From positions 2,976,001-3,040,000 of the forward strand of contig NW_004457624.1 in assembly GCF_000203815.1 (NCBI RefSeq): a DNA stretch of 64,000 bases. The letters run 5' to 3'. The notes beneath the pieces are model-generated. The model searched no databases. It saw only the letters and a program-made list of their open reading frames with translations, and was not told where the DNA came from. Positions 32,050 through 43,980 of this stretch are shown here, piece after piece (within the stretch, counting starts at the first letter, position 1; each line of letters opens with the position of its first letter). This DNA is from Cavenderia fasciculata (lineage: Eukaryota > Evosea > Eumycetozoa > Acytosteliales > Cavenderiaceae). The position numbers and the translations under genes were made by a program.

Positions 32050-32984
32050 GTCACTTTTGAGCTGTATCGACTAGAGATATTAAAATGAAGCATTTTAAAG
32101 TATATATTGTTAAATTAGACTATTAAATGACCATATGGTCAAGTTATCCATATATTTTCATTAAAATTATGATATCCAAAAAAATGAAATGAATTTTCTT
32201 CATTGACCACTAAATCTTTGAAATCAGGATTGTAAAAATTAGTATGATTATTGATTTAATCAATAATAATGATACAACTATGTTAATATATCATAGTTAT
32301 AATATATAAATAATAAAAAGAATGATAAAATTAAATTTAAAATTTTAGAGTAGTGAGCTGTAGCCTTAGATTTTTTACGAAAGAAAGGAATGTCTCACAC
32401 TATGGAAAATGATGGTGGTGGTTTCTGTTGTCAGATATTTTGTCAGTGTTTGATGGTCGGGGGGCGGAGGCAGCAGCAGATATGTAGTCCGGCGGCGGCT
32501 TAGTTGGCTCTGGGCAAGTATATTTTTTAAATTAATATTTCCTGTATTTTGATATTTAAAATATGATATATAGTTAGATTATCAGTTAAATATATATTAT
32601 AATTGAATTTTATTGATTTATAATTAATTTCAGGATTAAAAATTGAATTTTAAAAATTAGTGATTAAAAAACGGGAAATTAAAAATAGGGTAGAATAATT
32701 GATAGGTTTTTATAATATTATTTTGAGCTAGAGTTGTAAGAGCCAATGTGCATCTTGTTGTGATGTAAACCCACAAATAGCACAGGCACTGAATAATATC
32801 AACAATACATTGGGGACAATGAACAATTCAATGGTCGAATTGGCAAACAGCGTAGATGTCCTCAACCAACCCAAAACATGGTGACCACGAGAAATATATC
32901 TTATCACTATAAACAATTAAAATGGAAGGAATGATTTAATAAATATTAATTTTAATTTGATTTAATTTTATTTAGAAAAAGGTT
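32050..32984. other. Spacer with a possible coding relic at 32732-32884
   Basis: Mostly AT-rich. On the plus strand a 50-codon frame (32732-32884) starts without a Met, after a stop, and reads CKSQCASCCDV, then IAQALNNINNTLGTMNNSM, then TGG TGA. Its composition and heptad pattern look protein-coding, but no gene model is possible. A CAG-rich and GGC-rich patch at 32460-32510 is unlike its AT-rich surroundings. Confidence 0.35.
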
Positions 32985-33813
32985 TTACTCTAAAGCAATA
33001 GCTTCAATTTCAACAAGAGCCTATGTACATAAAAACAAAGTAATATTAGTATATATTGATAAAATAGTTGGTTGTTCATGTGTGACTTGTTGGTTTTTTG
33101 TTTTAAACTTACAGCCTTTGGAAGGTCACGGACGGCAAAGGTTGATCTGGCGGGTGGTTCAGCTGGGAAGACTAAAATGAAGAGAGAGAGAGAGAGAGGA
33201 GGGTAAGTTGATGATGATGAGGAATATCAATAAATTATATATATATATATGGGCGTGTATAATATAATATAAAACATACAAGAAGCATAAACCTTGTTAA
33301 CCTTTACAAAATCATTGATATCCTTGAGCAAGATGGTAGTCTTGACAACCTTGTTCATAGATGAACCAGCAGCTTCCAAGATAGCCTTCATGTTTTCCAA
33401 AGCCTTGTGAGTTTGGAGTTCAACATCATCCTTTGATACAAAATCCATGGTCTGAGTGGAGGAGGAGGAGGAGGAGGAAGAGTTGTTCATAATAATAACA
33501 ACAACAACAAACAAGACAACTGCGTCAGTTATACATATTCAAAAGATGATGATTCATTCTACATTCTACATATGTTCAAACATACATCCTTATCAAGACC
33601 TAAACAACCTGAAACCCAAACTTGACCGTTGGCTTTGATAGCTTGACTGTATGGGCCGATGGCAGCTGGAGCATTTGGAGTTGAGACGACTACTCTTGAC
33701 ATGTTTCTAGTTGTTGTTGTATATGTGTTGGTAGGGGAATATAAAAAAGATGAGGAGGAGGAGGAAGATGATATCTGTTGATTGGTTATAGTTCGAATGA
33801 CACTTCTAAACAT
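32985..33813 (-). CDS. ridA: RidA / YjgF / UK114 family imine deaminase, 164 aa, four exons
   Basis: Minus-strand exons are 33813-33586, 33451-33280, 33171-33113 and 33020-32985 (495 nt), all GT-AG and in phase. RidA removes reactive enamine/imine intermediates made by PLP enzymes such as threonine dehydratase. Seen are [22 protein letters not shown], the core helix [25 protein letters not shown] followed by [12 protein letters not shown] with the conserved Arg, and the end [10 protein letters not shown]. This is full-length for the family. A 37-residue leader before [12 protein letters not shown] is rich in Ser, Thr and basic residues (MFRSVIRTI) and resembles a mitochondrial targeting sequence. 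The internal Met at the start of the core could give a cytosolic form. A GGA/TCC-type repeat at about 33460 lies in an intron. Confidence 0.92.
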
Positions 33814-34860
33814 ATATGATGGATGTGAGGTTCAATATACTTGTATTAGGGTGGGACAATGTTTGTGTCAAAGCTGATCGATTCATGAAAAAATTAAAAT
33901 TAAAAATAATATTATTTTTATTATTCAAACTTTTGAAAGGTTTGAAGTTTTTGCAAGATTATATATACCTCAAAACTTTGCCGAGCTTACGCGGACATAT
34001 TCAATAGAAAGAGAGAAGAGCCCTTATTAAAGAGAATAAATACTTAATAATAATAACATCTTCTTTAGATTAAAGACCTATCACAAAAAAAAAAGAAGTC
34101 TGCTCATTTAATTTGGTTCAACTCACACACTGCTGCACTAAAATTAATCTAGTTTGAAGAAAGAAAGAAAGAGAGAGAGAAGAGTTTGTTTAGTTTTAGT
34201 TTTTTGGTTATTTGTATAACCAATATATCTATCATGCAACAACAACAATAGAGTCTAGGCAACAACCTTTGAAAGACAAGACAACACTGATTGTATATAA
34301 CCCTAAAAACACAGTTATCAATAATAATAACAACAACAACAGAGTAGTAGTAACGGACACTCAAAAGAAAGAGATAGAATTCTCAACAATAACCACAACA
34401 AATTTAAAGAGACATACATTTCTTTTCTTTTCTTTTCACAATCAACCAACATAACCTACTAGACAAACATAACAACAAATAATAACAATCGTTGTTATCA
34501 AACCAATCTACTTTTGGTCATTATTTTAGAGATATCATAACGACCACTTATTATATACAACCTTATACTATACTACTACTACTACTATCACTACAACACC
34601 ATCATTTATTTATTTATCATTTTGTATAATAATAATAATAATAATAATAATAGCAACGGCAGTTAAAAGTAATCAAATCATTGTTGACTGACTGAATCAC
34701 TCACCAACCACCCTCACAAACAATACAATAATAATAATAATAATAATAACTATAATAGCCGATATTGAGGATCGTCATAAACTGTCTGACATTTCTATAT
34801 TACAGTATCAATAACAACAACATAAACAACAACAACATATATATATATTTACAGTAAAAA
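33814..34860. other. Spacer upstream of the ammonium transporter
   Basis: Divergent promoter region of RidA and the transporter. It is AT-rich with TAA/AAT triplet repeats at about 34629-34652 and 34729-34748 and an A-rich segment. No gene is seen; short frames are repeat-based. Confidence 0.5.
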
Positions 34861-36303
34861 ATGGAATACCTTGAATTAAATGCAACATCGGATTCCTTTG
34901 TAGCTGCTGTAGATGATATGTGGGTATTGAATGCCACATATCTTGTATTTTGTAAGTTCTATTGATACAAATAATACTTTTATAGATTTTGACCTTTTTT
35001 TTCCTTCTTTTTCTCTTTTTTTTTTTAGATACACAAGCGGGCTTTTGTATGTTAGAAGCAGGTGTGGTCCGTGCAAAGAATGCAAAGAGTATTATTATAA
35101 AAAGCATTATCGATACGGCGATAGGATCGCTGATATTTTGGGCGATTGGATTCGCCATTTCGTTTGGGGCAAATGGAAATTTCTTTATGGGGTTAAGTCA
35201 ATTCTTTTTAATTGGATATACAAATCTTACTTTTTTTGCCTATCAAGTAAGAAAAACTAAAAAAAAACTTACATCTAAATAGAACTAGTTCTAATTTTTT
35301 ATTTTCTATTTTTAAGTGGGCATTTTCAGCTACAAGTATTACTATAGTTAGTGGTAGCTTGGCAGAACGAGTTCATATAAATAGTTGTTTAATATATACG
35401 GTGGTCATGTCGGCGATTATATATCCGTTTGCGGCACACTGGGTATGGGCGCAAAGCGGATGGCTAAGAAAGATTGGAACCAACGGCATTATAGATTTTT
35501 CAGGGGGGATTGTTGTGCATATGGTTGGCGGTGCCGTCGGCCTAGTTGGCACCTATATAGTGGGTCCGCGTATCGGACGTTTCGACAGTGAGAGCGGGAA
35601 ACCCAAGCCACTGCCGGGACACAGCATCACTCTATCGACATTGGGAGCATTTATTATATGGTACGGATCCTATGGATTCAACACTGGTTCAACGTTGGGT
35701 ATTTCAGGCGGTAGAATCGAGGTGGCCTCGAGATCGGCCGTCACCATGACCATCACAGCTACTGCATCGTGTGCAACGACATTGTTGGCAATCAAAGTGT
35801 ACAGCGGCAAATACGACGTGGCAAAAAGCGTCAACGGGTTGTTGGGCGGTCTGGTTGCCTCTAGCGCTAGCTGCTCGATGATCGAACCGTGGGGCGCCTT
35901 TGTCATTGGCTGTGTTGCCGCGTTTGTCTATTTGGGGTCTTCACATTTACTGCTTAAAAAACGAATCGATGATCCGCTCGACAATGGTCCCATTCACTAC
36001 TCATGTGGTGTATGGGGTGCGCTGGCAGTGGGACTGTTTGCGACGGAAAAAGATGTCAACAAAATCCTAATACTTCGGAACCCCACGCACACGTATGGGT
36101 TGTTTACCGGCGGTGGTATCGAACAGCTTGGAGTACAGCTGCTAGGTGTTGCCGTCGTTACCCTTTGGTGTGTCGTCACTGCTACCATTTTGTTTTATCT
36201 TATGCGAAAGTTTAACGTTCTCCGAATAGACCCTACAAGAGAATTGATGGGTATTGATATGGATGCTGGTGGACCTGCATATCCAAATTTCCAAAATATC
36301 TAA
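34861..36303 (+). CDS. Ammonium transporter (Amt/Rh family), 431 aa, three exons
   Basis: Exons are 34861-34951, 35029-35246 and 35317-36303, phases matching. This is a plasma-membrane or vesicle-membrane ammonium channel. The core signatures are present: [17 protein letters not shown] at the start of the transport domain, [19 protein letters not shown] (family signature), [12 protein letters not shown], the [11 protein letters not shown] helix and [16 protein letters not shown], each with conserved His/Asp/Phe positions of the pore. About eleven hydrophobic spans are expected and seen. The N-terminus is short and Asn-glycosylation-like (LNATSDSF). Dictyostelids are known to have several Amt paralogs that control ammonia signalling in development; which one this is cannot be assigned. 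Codon third positions are richer in G and C than in the neighbours. Confidence 0.93.
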
Positions 36304-36854
36304 ACAAACAAATTTGGAGAAATTTTTTTGTGAATCACATATAAATAACTTGTATCACATGCAACACTATCCAATCAATCAATCCTCCATCCCTCTATAC
36401 AATGATATAAAATATTTATTTTCAAAAAAATCTTTTGAAATTTAAATCACACAACATTGGAATAATATTTTTGGTGAAGGAAAACATGAATATATTATTT
36501 TTTTTTCAACAACAAACAACAATACCACCAGCTTCTTCACCAAGACCATCGATTCAAATTAAATGGTTTATAAAACTTGTTCAAAATACATTCATTCCCA
36601 ACTATATTATTAAAAATTGGACAACAAACAATCAAATAGACCATGTGTTGCTCCAATGTTAGTGACTCTATCATTGGTAAACTAACAAAAAAAAAAAGAT
36701 TCCATTGGAAACAATGTAATCTTTTACACCAATAAAAAGACAGAACCCAGAAATGGTTACTGTCTATAAAAAAAAAACTTTTAAAACAAACCAAAAAATA
36801 ATATTAATTATTATTATATAAATTTTGTTTTCTATTATTCTATCTATCTCTTCC
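36304..36854. other. Spacer between convergent transporter and phospholipase genes
   Basis: AT-rich with poly(A)/poly(T) runs (for example 36687-36698). Short frames on both strands are not supported. It should hold two polyadenylation sites. Confidence 0.5.
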
Positions 36855-39800
36855 TTAGGTCAAGACATCAAAATTATTTATTCCTTTTGTATTTGAAGAG
36901 GTTGATATTGGTGATTCACTGTTGCCTGCAGGGGCTGTAATATTGACTGGTGGTGGAGGAGTGTTGGTAGTTCTAACATTCTCCATTGATTTACTCATGC
37001 CAAGAGGTACATTTTCAGGTGTTGATGCTGTCTTTTTACTTCTTAGACGAGGATCGTTGAGTGTTGACTTTTTGGTTTCATTCTGGACAAAGTATTGACC
37101 ACCACTGTCATCCTTTTTCTCTTGCCATCCAGATGGTAACTCTCCTTGACAAGATTGATAGATTCTTTCAAAAAATGATTCAACATCTTCTCCATCAAAT
37201 AATCTATTATGTTTTGGTCCAAATAATGTTGATCCTGCAATATGATAACCAAGACTTCTATATGCTAAATAAATTAAATAAAAAAATGTAAATATTATAA
37301 ATATAAATAATGATTATAAATTTCTTTTTACCTTCAAATTGAGATTCAGTAAAGAATTGATCAGTAGTTGATTCATGTGGAAAAGAAGGATGTTGTGAAT
37401 GATATTCTTTGATAACTTCATCTTCATCACCTGTCAATGAAGATTTAATATAGAGAATGTATCCTACTTCACCTCTAGGTGGAACATCCGATGAATCACC
37501 ACTATCTTGATAGTTGTTGCTAGTAGAGAGATTAGAGAATTGTTTTTTCTTTTGATAGATAATTTTTCCAACTGTCCAATGTTTTGAACTATATCCATTT
37601 TCCGATCTTCTAATATCATCCAAATTAATTTGAATATTAATTCCAAAATCAATTCTAACTAATCTCATTAATTGTGCCATACTAAATAAAATAAAAAGTA
37701 TTAATAAATTATTTTATATACTCTCTATCTCTCTTTTTCTTTCTCTCTCTTTCTATTTTGTTTACCTTGGAAAAGTCATATCAGGATCAGCTTCTGAATC
37801 ACTCATAATAACATATTTACATCTTCTTTTAATTAATTCATAAGCACCAAGGTTTTCAATGTGACCACCATCTGATAGATTAATACACCAATCCTTGCTA
37901 GTCATATGAGTCCAACCAAATTCCTTGACAAGATGATAACAAGCAAAACCACCATAAAAGAGACGACCAAGATGAGGATGACGGAGGAAAATACCCAAAG
38001 GATTGGGTAACCAATAACCAAGACGAATGTTGAGGATACCAAGAGATAGGACGAGTGTTGGAATGGTAGCAGTTCCCATTTTTGTTCCTACAGCTGCACC
38101 CGAGATGGAGACTGCTGTGGCGAGATCAAGACGACGATCAAGCTTTTCCATTTGTTCGGTTGAACGATATCCACAACTCTCTGACCCGACATAGTGCTGC
38201 GAAAAGATGAAAAAGTCGGATCCTCGAGTATCGGTTGGCATGCCAATATCAGTCTTGTCATCAGTCTCGCTGGTCGTATAGTTGAGTGTCGTGTTGATGA
38301 TGAGGTAGGGTGCGATCGATCGACGGTTGATACGTGATACCTTTTCGCCACCGTATGGTCTGAATCTGCCGTTTCGAATGCTAAACATGTAGGCCTTGGA
38401 AAGACGGTCTCTGTAGTACTTGTGCATTGACGTTTCGTTGATATCCATTGTAAAAAAGGAGAGCATCGAGACAAAGAAACAAATACCGTTTCCCAGGCCA
38501 AAAACAGGTGCGTTTGGATCGAGCCAGACACCCAGCTCCAAGTAGGTCAAGATGAGGAGGATGGGACCAATGACAGAGACGATAATGTGGAATACGAGAC
38601 GTTTGACGGGTGAGATCTTGGGATTGGTGAGCAATGTAAATGCCAACGAATCGGCTAGAATGAGCGCAAAAAGGGAGATGAGAGGATACACTCGGAACGA
38701 TTGATCGTTGCTGCCGAAATAGTAAAGATAGTGACGTTCAATGATTGGGAGCGACTCGACAAACCCCATCGAGATGAGGAGGATGAATAGCCAACCAAAC
38801 GATCGATCATACCATACCTTGCTGTCCTCTTTGCGTAATAACCAAGGGTGGTTGAGGTAGAGATGTAGTACGAGCGAGATGATCATCTCAATGTTTCTAA
38901 CACCCGAAAAGTACTGTGAAATGTCCGAGTGGTAGATGGTCAAAAAGAAGACGATCGCCGGTATCGTCACCTTGGGTCTAGATATTAGTGGGAAAATAAC
39001 AATGTGAACCAGTAGATTCCAGGCGATTCGCAGAGTGAGGTAATAACTACCACGAGCTTGAATGATGGGTACATAACGCTCAAAGAGTAAAAGCGCCCAT
39101 ACAAAAGGGAATATCGAGATGAGATTTAAAACGATACCACGTAAAATGAGTACTGGAAACAGCATAAATTCAAATATACCATTGGCCAAGTAGTTGGCAG
39201 AGTTTCGAAGATGTTTGAGTGGTACACCCTCCTTCATTCCACGGCTATAGTGGAATGGAAAGTTACTCCATTCCGAAGTATGCGTACCTTCACTGAGAAG
39301 TGATATCAAACACGATCCAATAAATCCACCACCGCTAACCGTCGAAAGATAATCCACCTTTCTAAAAAACTTGTGTTTTGCCAATGCCTGAAGGAGACCC
39401 AAATTAAAGGTTGCCGAACGAATACCTCCACCTGACAATGCCAACCCAACCAATCCAAAATCAACAGATGGTTGTATTTTTGGTGATGTAGTTGATCCAG
39501 AATATGATGAATGATTAAAATAATGATGACGACTATTATTATTATTACTATTCTTTTCAACATTTATATTATGAAATGATGATGATGATGATTCCTCTTC
39601 AAAATCTTCATCACTACTACTACTACTACTACTATCAAATTCGTATGGTTCAATCTTTGGTTTATCTTCATCATTATTATTCTGTTGTTGTGGTTGTTGT
39701 TGATTTTTAGATTGATTGATTTCCTTTTCAGTTATAAAATTTGGAATGATTACATTATCGGGAGCACTACTATTATTATCATTGATTGGATTATTTAAAT

Positions 39801-40476
39801 TGATTGGGTCGACCAATACACCCGCACCGACAGGAGAGGCTGGTAGCACGGTTGGTGGTGAAAGTGCAAGTGGTGACGGTTCTTTTTGAAGCATTTGGCT
39901 TCCTCTAAGAGTTTGGGGTGTTCTAAACATGGTCACCTTTTTCTTGTTGAGACTGTTGCTGCCGGGGTGGTCGAGTCCTGGTGGCGTCGAAATCCCTCTT
40001 GATGTGGACAGTGCCGATGACGTACTGGATCGTCGCATCAAGGGGAACAAACTAGAAATCTTGAATGGATCCTTTTCGTGTAATACATTGACACGACGTT
40101 TGGCCAACTCTTTAAGTTCCTCGGGGAATATATCGGCAAATCGTTTTGGCTTGGTGTTGATCATCTGTTTGATGAGAAGTATCGGGTCGACTATACTATC
40201 CTTTCGACGTGACTGATAGATCCCGCCGCCACCACTACCACTTCCACCGCCTGTTGACAGTGTACCACCGCTACTCTGACGCATCAAACGTTGTTGTTTG
40301 AGTCTTGACTGGAGATGATGTGTTCTCCAAACATACACCCTAAACACGCCCAAGATGATAAACACACCGATCGTCATTGCCATCCATGGTTGCAGCAACA
40401 CTGGTCCTAAACTCAACCAATCCAAGTATACCAATACTCTCCCCTTTGCATCAAATCCAAATAATGTCCAAGTCAT
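36855..40476 (-). CDS. Membrane patatin-like phospholipase with degenerate WW domain, 1156 aa, three exons
   Basis: Minus-strand exons are 40476-37766, 37681-37332 and 37264-36855 (3471 nt), all in phase. The N-terminus has a hydrophobic segment (LLQPWMAMTIGVFIILGVF) and a long low-complexity part. The patatin domain starts near 340: LSGGGIRSATF at 347-357 (oxyanion loop), then STVSGGGFIGS with the candidate nucleophile S381. After several hydrophobic spans (residues 430-690) comes LSDGGHIENLGAYE with D869 as second catalytic residue. Bacterial relatives share this STVSGGG-DGGH form. The C-terminal exon adds a WW-like segment at 1063-1093 (LPSGWQEK, GGQYFV, DPRL) in which the second Trp is Leu1089. 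Family members hydrolyse acyl esters of phospholipids. Membrane spans inside the catalytic domain are unusual. The catalytic dyad assignment is by alignment of motifs. Confidence 0.8.
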
Positions 40477-41287
40477 TGAGACACTACTACTATTAACTAA
40501 ACTAAACTAAACTATTATATATTCTATTATTACTATTATTCTATAATTAAAAAACAAATATAAATATAAACAAATTAATAAAAAGTAAGGTTTATAAATA
40601 AACAATTTAATTCAAAATACATACATTTCTTTCTTTCTTTGTTATCTATCTGACTAGAGGTAGGTAGTGATTATTGGTTGAATGAAAAGTGTGTTCTTCC
40701 AAAGCGAGTGTGTGGTTTTATACTTTACTTTTGTGATGATGAATGATAAAAATATTATTATTATTATTATTTTAAATATGATGAATATGAATATTCATTC
40801 ATTCATCGTTCATTCATTCTGACAAATACGATTATCATAAAAAGATAAAGATTAAAAGATAATAATAATTTAAAATTTGAATGAAATGAAAGCATCGCGA
40901 TCATTCTATTAATTAAACCTGATCGAGTAGCGGAATAGATAAAACAGGAAGGTCATCACGCGCGCGAAAAAACCACACTCTACTCTCTTTCATAGTCAAG
41001 TTTGATCATACTACTACTACTATTGCTAACTGATACTACACACTTGTTTGTGTGTTTCTATTGATTATCGAATCGACATTATATAAATATCTAGCCAACA
41101 ACTACGTGTAAGTTAAATAACAAATTAAACCCTAAAATTAGAAAGAGCCGATGATGCTCTTTTGCAAAAACTGACAATGATCATTATATATTTGGACACA
41201 TATCATCAAATTAGGTTTAATATATCGACAAGAGAGAGATAATAATAAGAGAGAGAGAGTAAAGAGACAGAGAAAGAGTAGAGAGAG
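40477..41287. other. Divergent promoter region
   Basis: No gene. It separates the divergently transcribed phospholipase and TADA1-like genes. It contains ATT/CATT repeats (40754-40815) and GAGA-type runs near 41228-41286 immediately before the TADA1-like ATG. Confidence 0.5.
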
Positions 41288-42579
41288 ATGGCAAAAGAAG
41301 GTAGCCAACAGTTGGTTGCAACAACAACACCAACTAAACCTGTAGCACCACCAATCAATGGAATTGAAATGGAGCGTATAGACTATATACCTCTCAAGAA
41401 ACAACTAAACAATGTATTAAAAGATAAAGCTGATATGTATTGGGACACACTCAAACAATTCTTTACTGGAAGAATGACAAAGAGAGAATTGGATCATTTC
41501 GTATTACTCTATCTTACTGAATCACATTGTATGTTCAATATGAAAAGAGAATAATGTCTTATCCTATTATATACTTACCGTGTTTATAAATAACTTTACA
41601 GTAAAGTTACATAATGCATTTATTAGAGCACTATTACAAAATTCATTGTATGCAAATACTCCACCAACCCAAACTCTAGACCCACCAAAACCAATACCAA
41701 AGAAGAAAATACTTACCTATCAACAACCTGTTCAACCTGCTCAATCCAAAGACAAGGAGCCGAGTGGTAAAGGACACAGATCAAAGGACAAGAAGGGTCG
41801 ATCTTCATCGTCGTTGTCATCGGCAGATACAGCCGCTACCACCACCACAACAAGCAAGTCGAAAAAACCAAAGGCACCATCCTCCTCATCCTCTTCATTA
41901 TCATCTTCAACCTCTTCGAGAAGAGTATCAAAGGCTGGAAATAACAATACAACAACCACTGAAACTTCACTTCAAACAAAGGAAAAGAGAACTCATCCAA
42001 AATGTAAACTATTACAAAGCAGAGAATATAATATAATATATATATATATATTCTATACTTTTACTTACTTTTTTACCTATTTCTATTTTATAGATTCATT
42101 ATTATATTCACCTGAAGTTCAATCATTAAAGGATAGAATGGAAACGATTGCATGTGAATCTGGATTGAATGGAGTATCGAGACAATCAGTGATATATATG
42201 ATGTTGGCATTGGAACGACACATCAAAGATATATTGTATAATAGTAATCCTCAATTAACAGACAAACAAGATAAACATCATTATTTCTATCATACCCCCA
42301 TCCCCACAGACTTTGACGACGAGGATGATTATAGTTCTGATGATGAATTCCTGCCACCCAATCAAAGACCACCTCCACAATATTTGGCATATCAATATGA
42401 TTCTATACGTAATGAATTATTTAATCAAAAACAAGAAAAAGAACAACAAAAAAGAATTGATAATCATCCTACTACATCTGGTCTAACTTTGAAATCTTAT
42501 AATCAACAAGAAAATGAAGATATTCAACTTGACAATAATAATGATGAAACATCTACTACAAATACTACCGATCAAACAA

Positions 42580-42618
<39 letters not shown>

Positions 42619-43154
42619 GGGACAATGATGGTGAAAAACAACCTGACAAAATGAATATAGAAAATAATAATAATAATAATAATACAACTAATAATAATAA
42701 TGAAACCAAAATGGAAATTGATTCTACTAAAACAATAGATACACCAAATAATAATAATAATATAAATAATAATAATGCTACTACTAATACTTCTACTACT
42801 ACTACTACAACAACAAATGTAATTGAACCAAATAATAATAATAACAATAATACGCAACAACAATTATTGGCAACCAAACCAAATCCAAACTATTTTATAT
42901 CAAAGAATCCATTGTTGTCGTTTAGTATACCAGTTTATAAAATACCAACTGATCTATTCAATAATAATATTTGTGATGAAATAGATGATGACAATACTAG
43001 TGGTGGGGAATACTCCTCTACCACTACAACAAAGAAGAAAAGTAATCCAATTTTATCAACTCAAGATGTTTACAGCACCATAGAAATGAACCCATACATA
43101 TTAGGAGAAGATACACTAAACTTTGAAAGAATTAATCTTAATAGGTATAAATAA
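41288..43154 (+). CDS. SAGA complex subunit Tada1/Hfi1-like, 567 aa, three exons
   Basis: Exons are 41288-41528, 41602-42003 and 42094-43154, phases 1 and 1, sum 1704 nt. The first 95 residues match the SAGA-Tad1 domain: LKKQLNNVLKDKADMYWDTL, FFTGRMTKRELD, and across the first intron LKLHNAFIRALLQNSLY. Tada1/Hfi1 holds the core of the SAGA histone acetyltransferase complex with histone-fold subunits. A second ordered segment at about 215-265 (LKDRMETIACESGLNGVS, then VIYMMLALERHIKDIL) fits the histone-fold-like C-terminal part of the family. Between and after them are basic/Ser-rich and poly-Asn/Thr regions that are dictyostelid-typical and probably disordered. The poly-Asn DNA repeats give long minus-strand shadow frames. 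Confidence 0.75.
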
Positions 43155-43980
43155 ATAATAATAAATAATAATAATTTCTGGTTCTTTTTTTTTTCTAAAA
43201 ATATCTTTGTGGTCATTGTCCCTTTTTTTTAGTTTTTTGAATTTTCTACAGGACCACCCAAAAAGCTTAAATAGAAGCATTGAGGCTATTTTCAAGTATA
43301 TTTTTTAGAGCAGGAGAGAGATGATCATAAAGGTCTCTTTTCAGTGAGTGGCAACGCTCATTTCTACTTGTTGGCTACACTACCTTGTAGATATCCAAAA
43401 GCAGATGCTCTCAATTTTTGTTTGTTGAGGGTATGATCAGTGTGCTTTAGCGCAACATCCCTTCTCCACCCACACTATACTTAATTTAAAAGACAAAAAA
43501 CAAAGAATAATTGTTATTGAGACTATACTCTAGAGTATTTAATATATTACTAGTTTTGTTTAAATATTATTTGTTTGTTTGTAATTTTAATTTATAAAAA
43601 TTAAAAAGGAGTGATCGATTTATTTATTTCTTCTTTTAAAATAGAAATATTTGTTTGTTGTGATTAATTATATGTGTGAGTGAGTGAGTGTGAGTAAGGC
43701 GAGATGGTTGGTTGGTTATGGATTATACAGTATTGTTATTTGGATTATTATCATGTTATGGTTATTGTTGATTGACTATTTATACATGCTGGAATTGCTG
43801 TGGTTGGATTTTGGGAATGAGGGAGGGGGGTGATTATTATATGTATTATTTTATAATATCTGTGAATTTTGGCTTGTTGTTATTAATTATTAATTAGTAT
43901 TATTATTATTATTATTATCTATGTCTATCTATGTCTATCTTCTATTGGTATATATTGTTATTTGTTATTTGATTATTTGA
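43155..43980. other. Spacer between convergent genes
   Basis: No open frame of interest. A stretch at 43250-43460 is less AT-rich than its surroundings and might be a small RNA or a relic, but I see no known motif. The rest is AT-rich, with ATT repeats at 43896-43918. Confidence 0.45.

Noticed and set aside
42483-42877. Minus-strand Ile/Leu-rich frames over the TADA1-like gene
   Set aside because: Antisense of poly-Asn and poly-Thr repeats, not membrane proteins.
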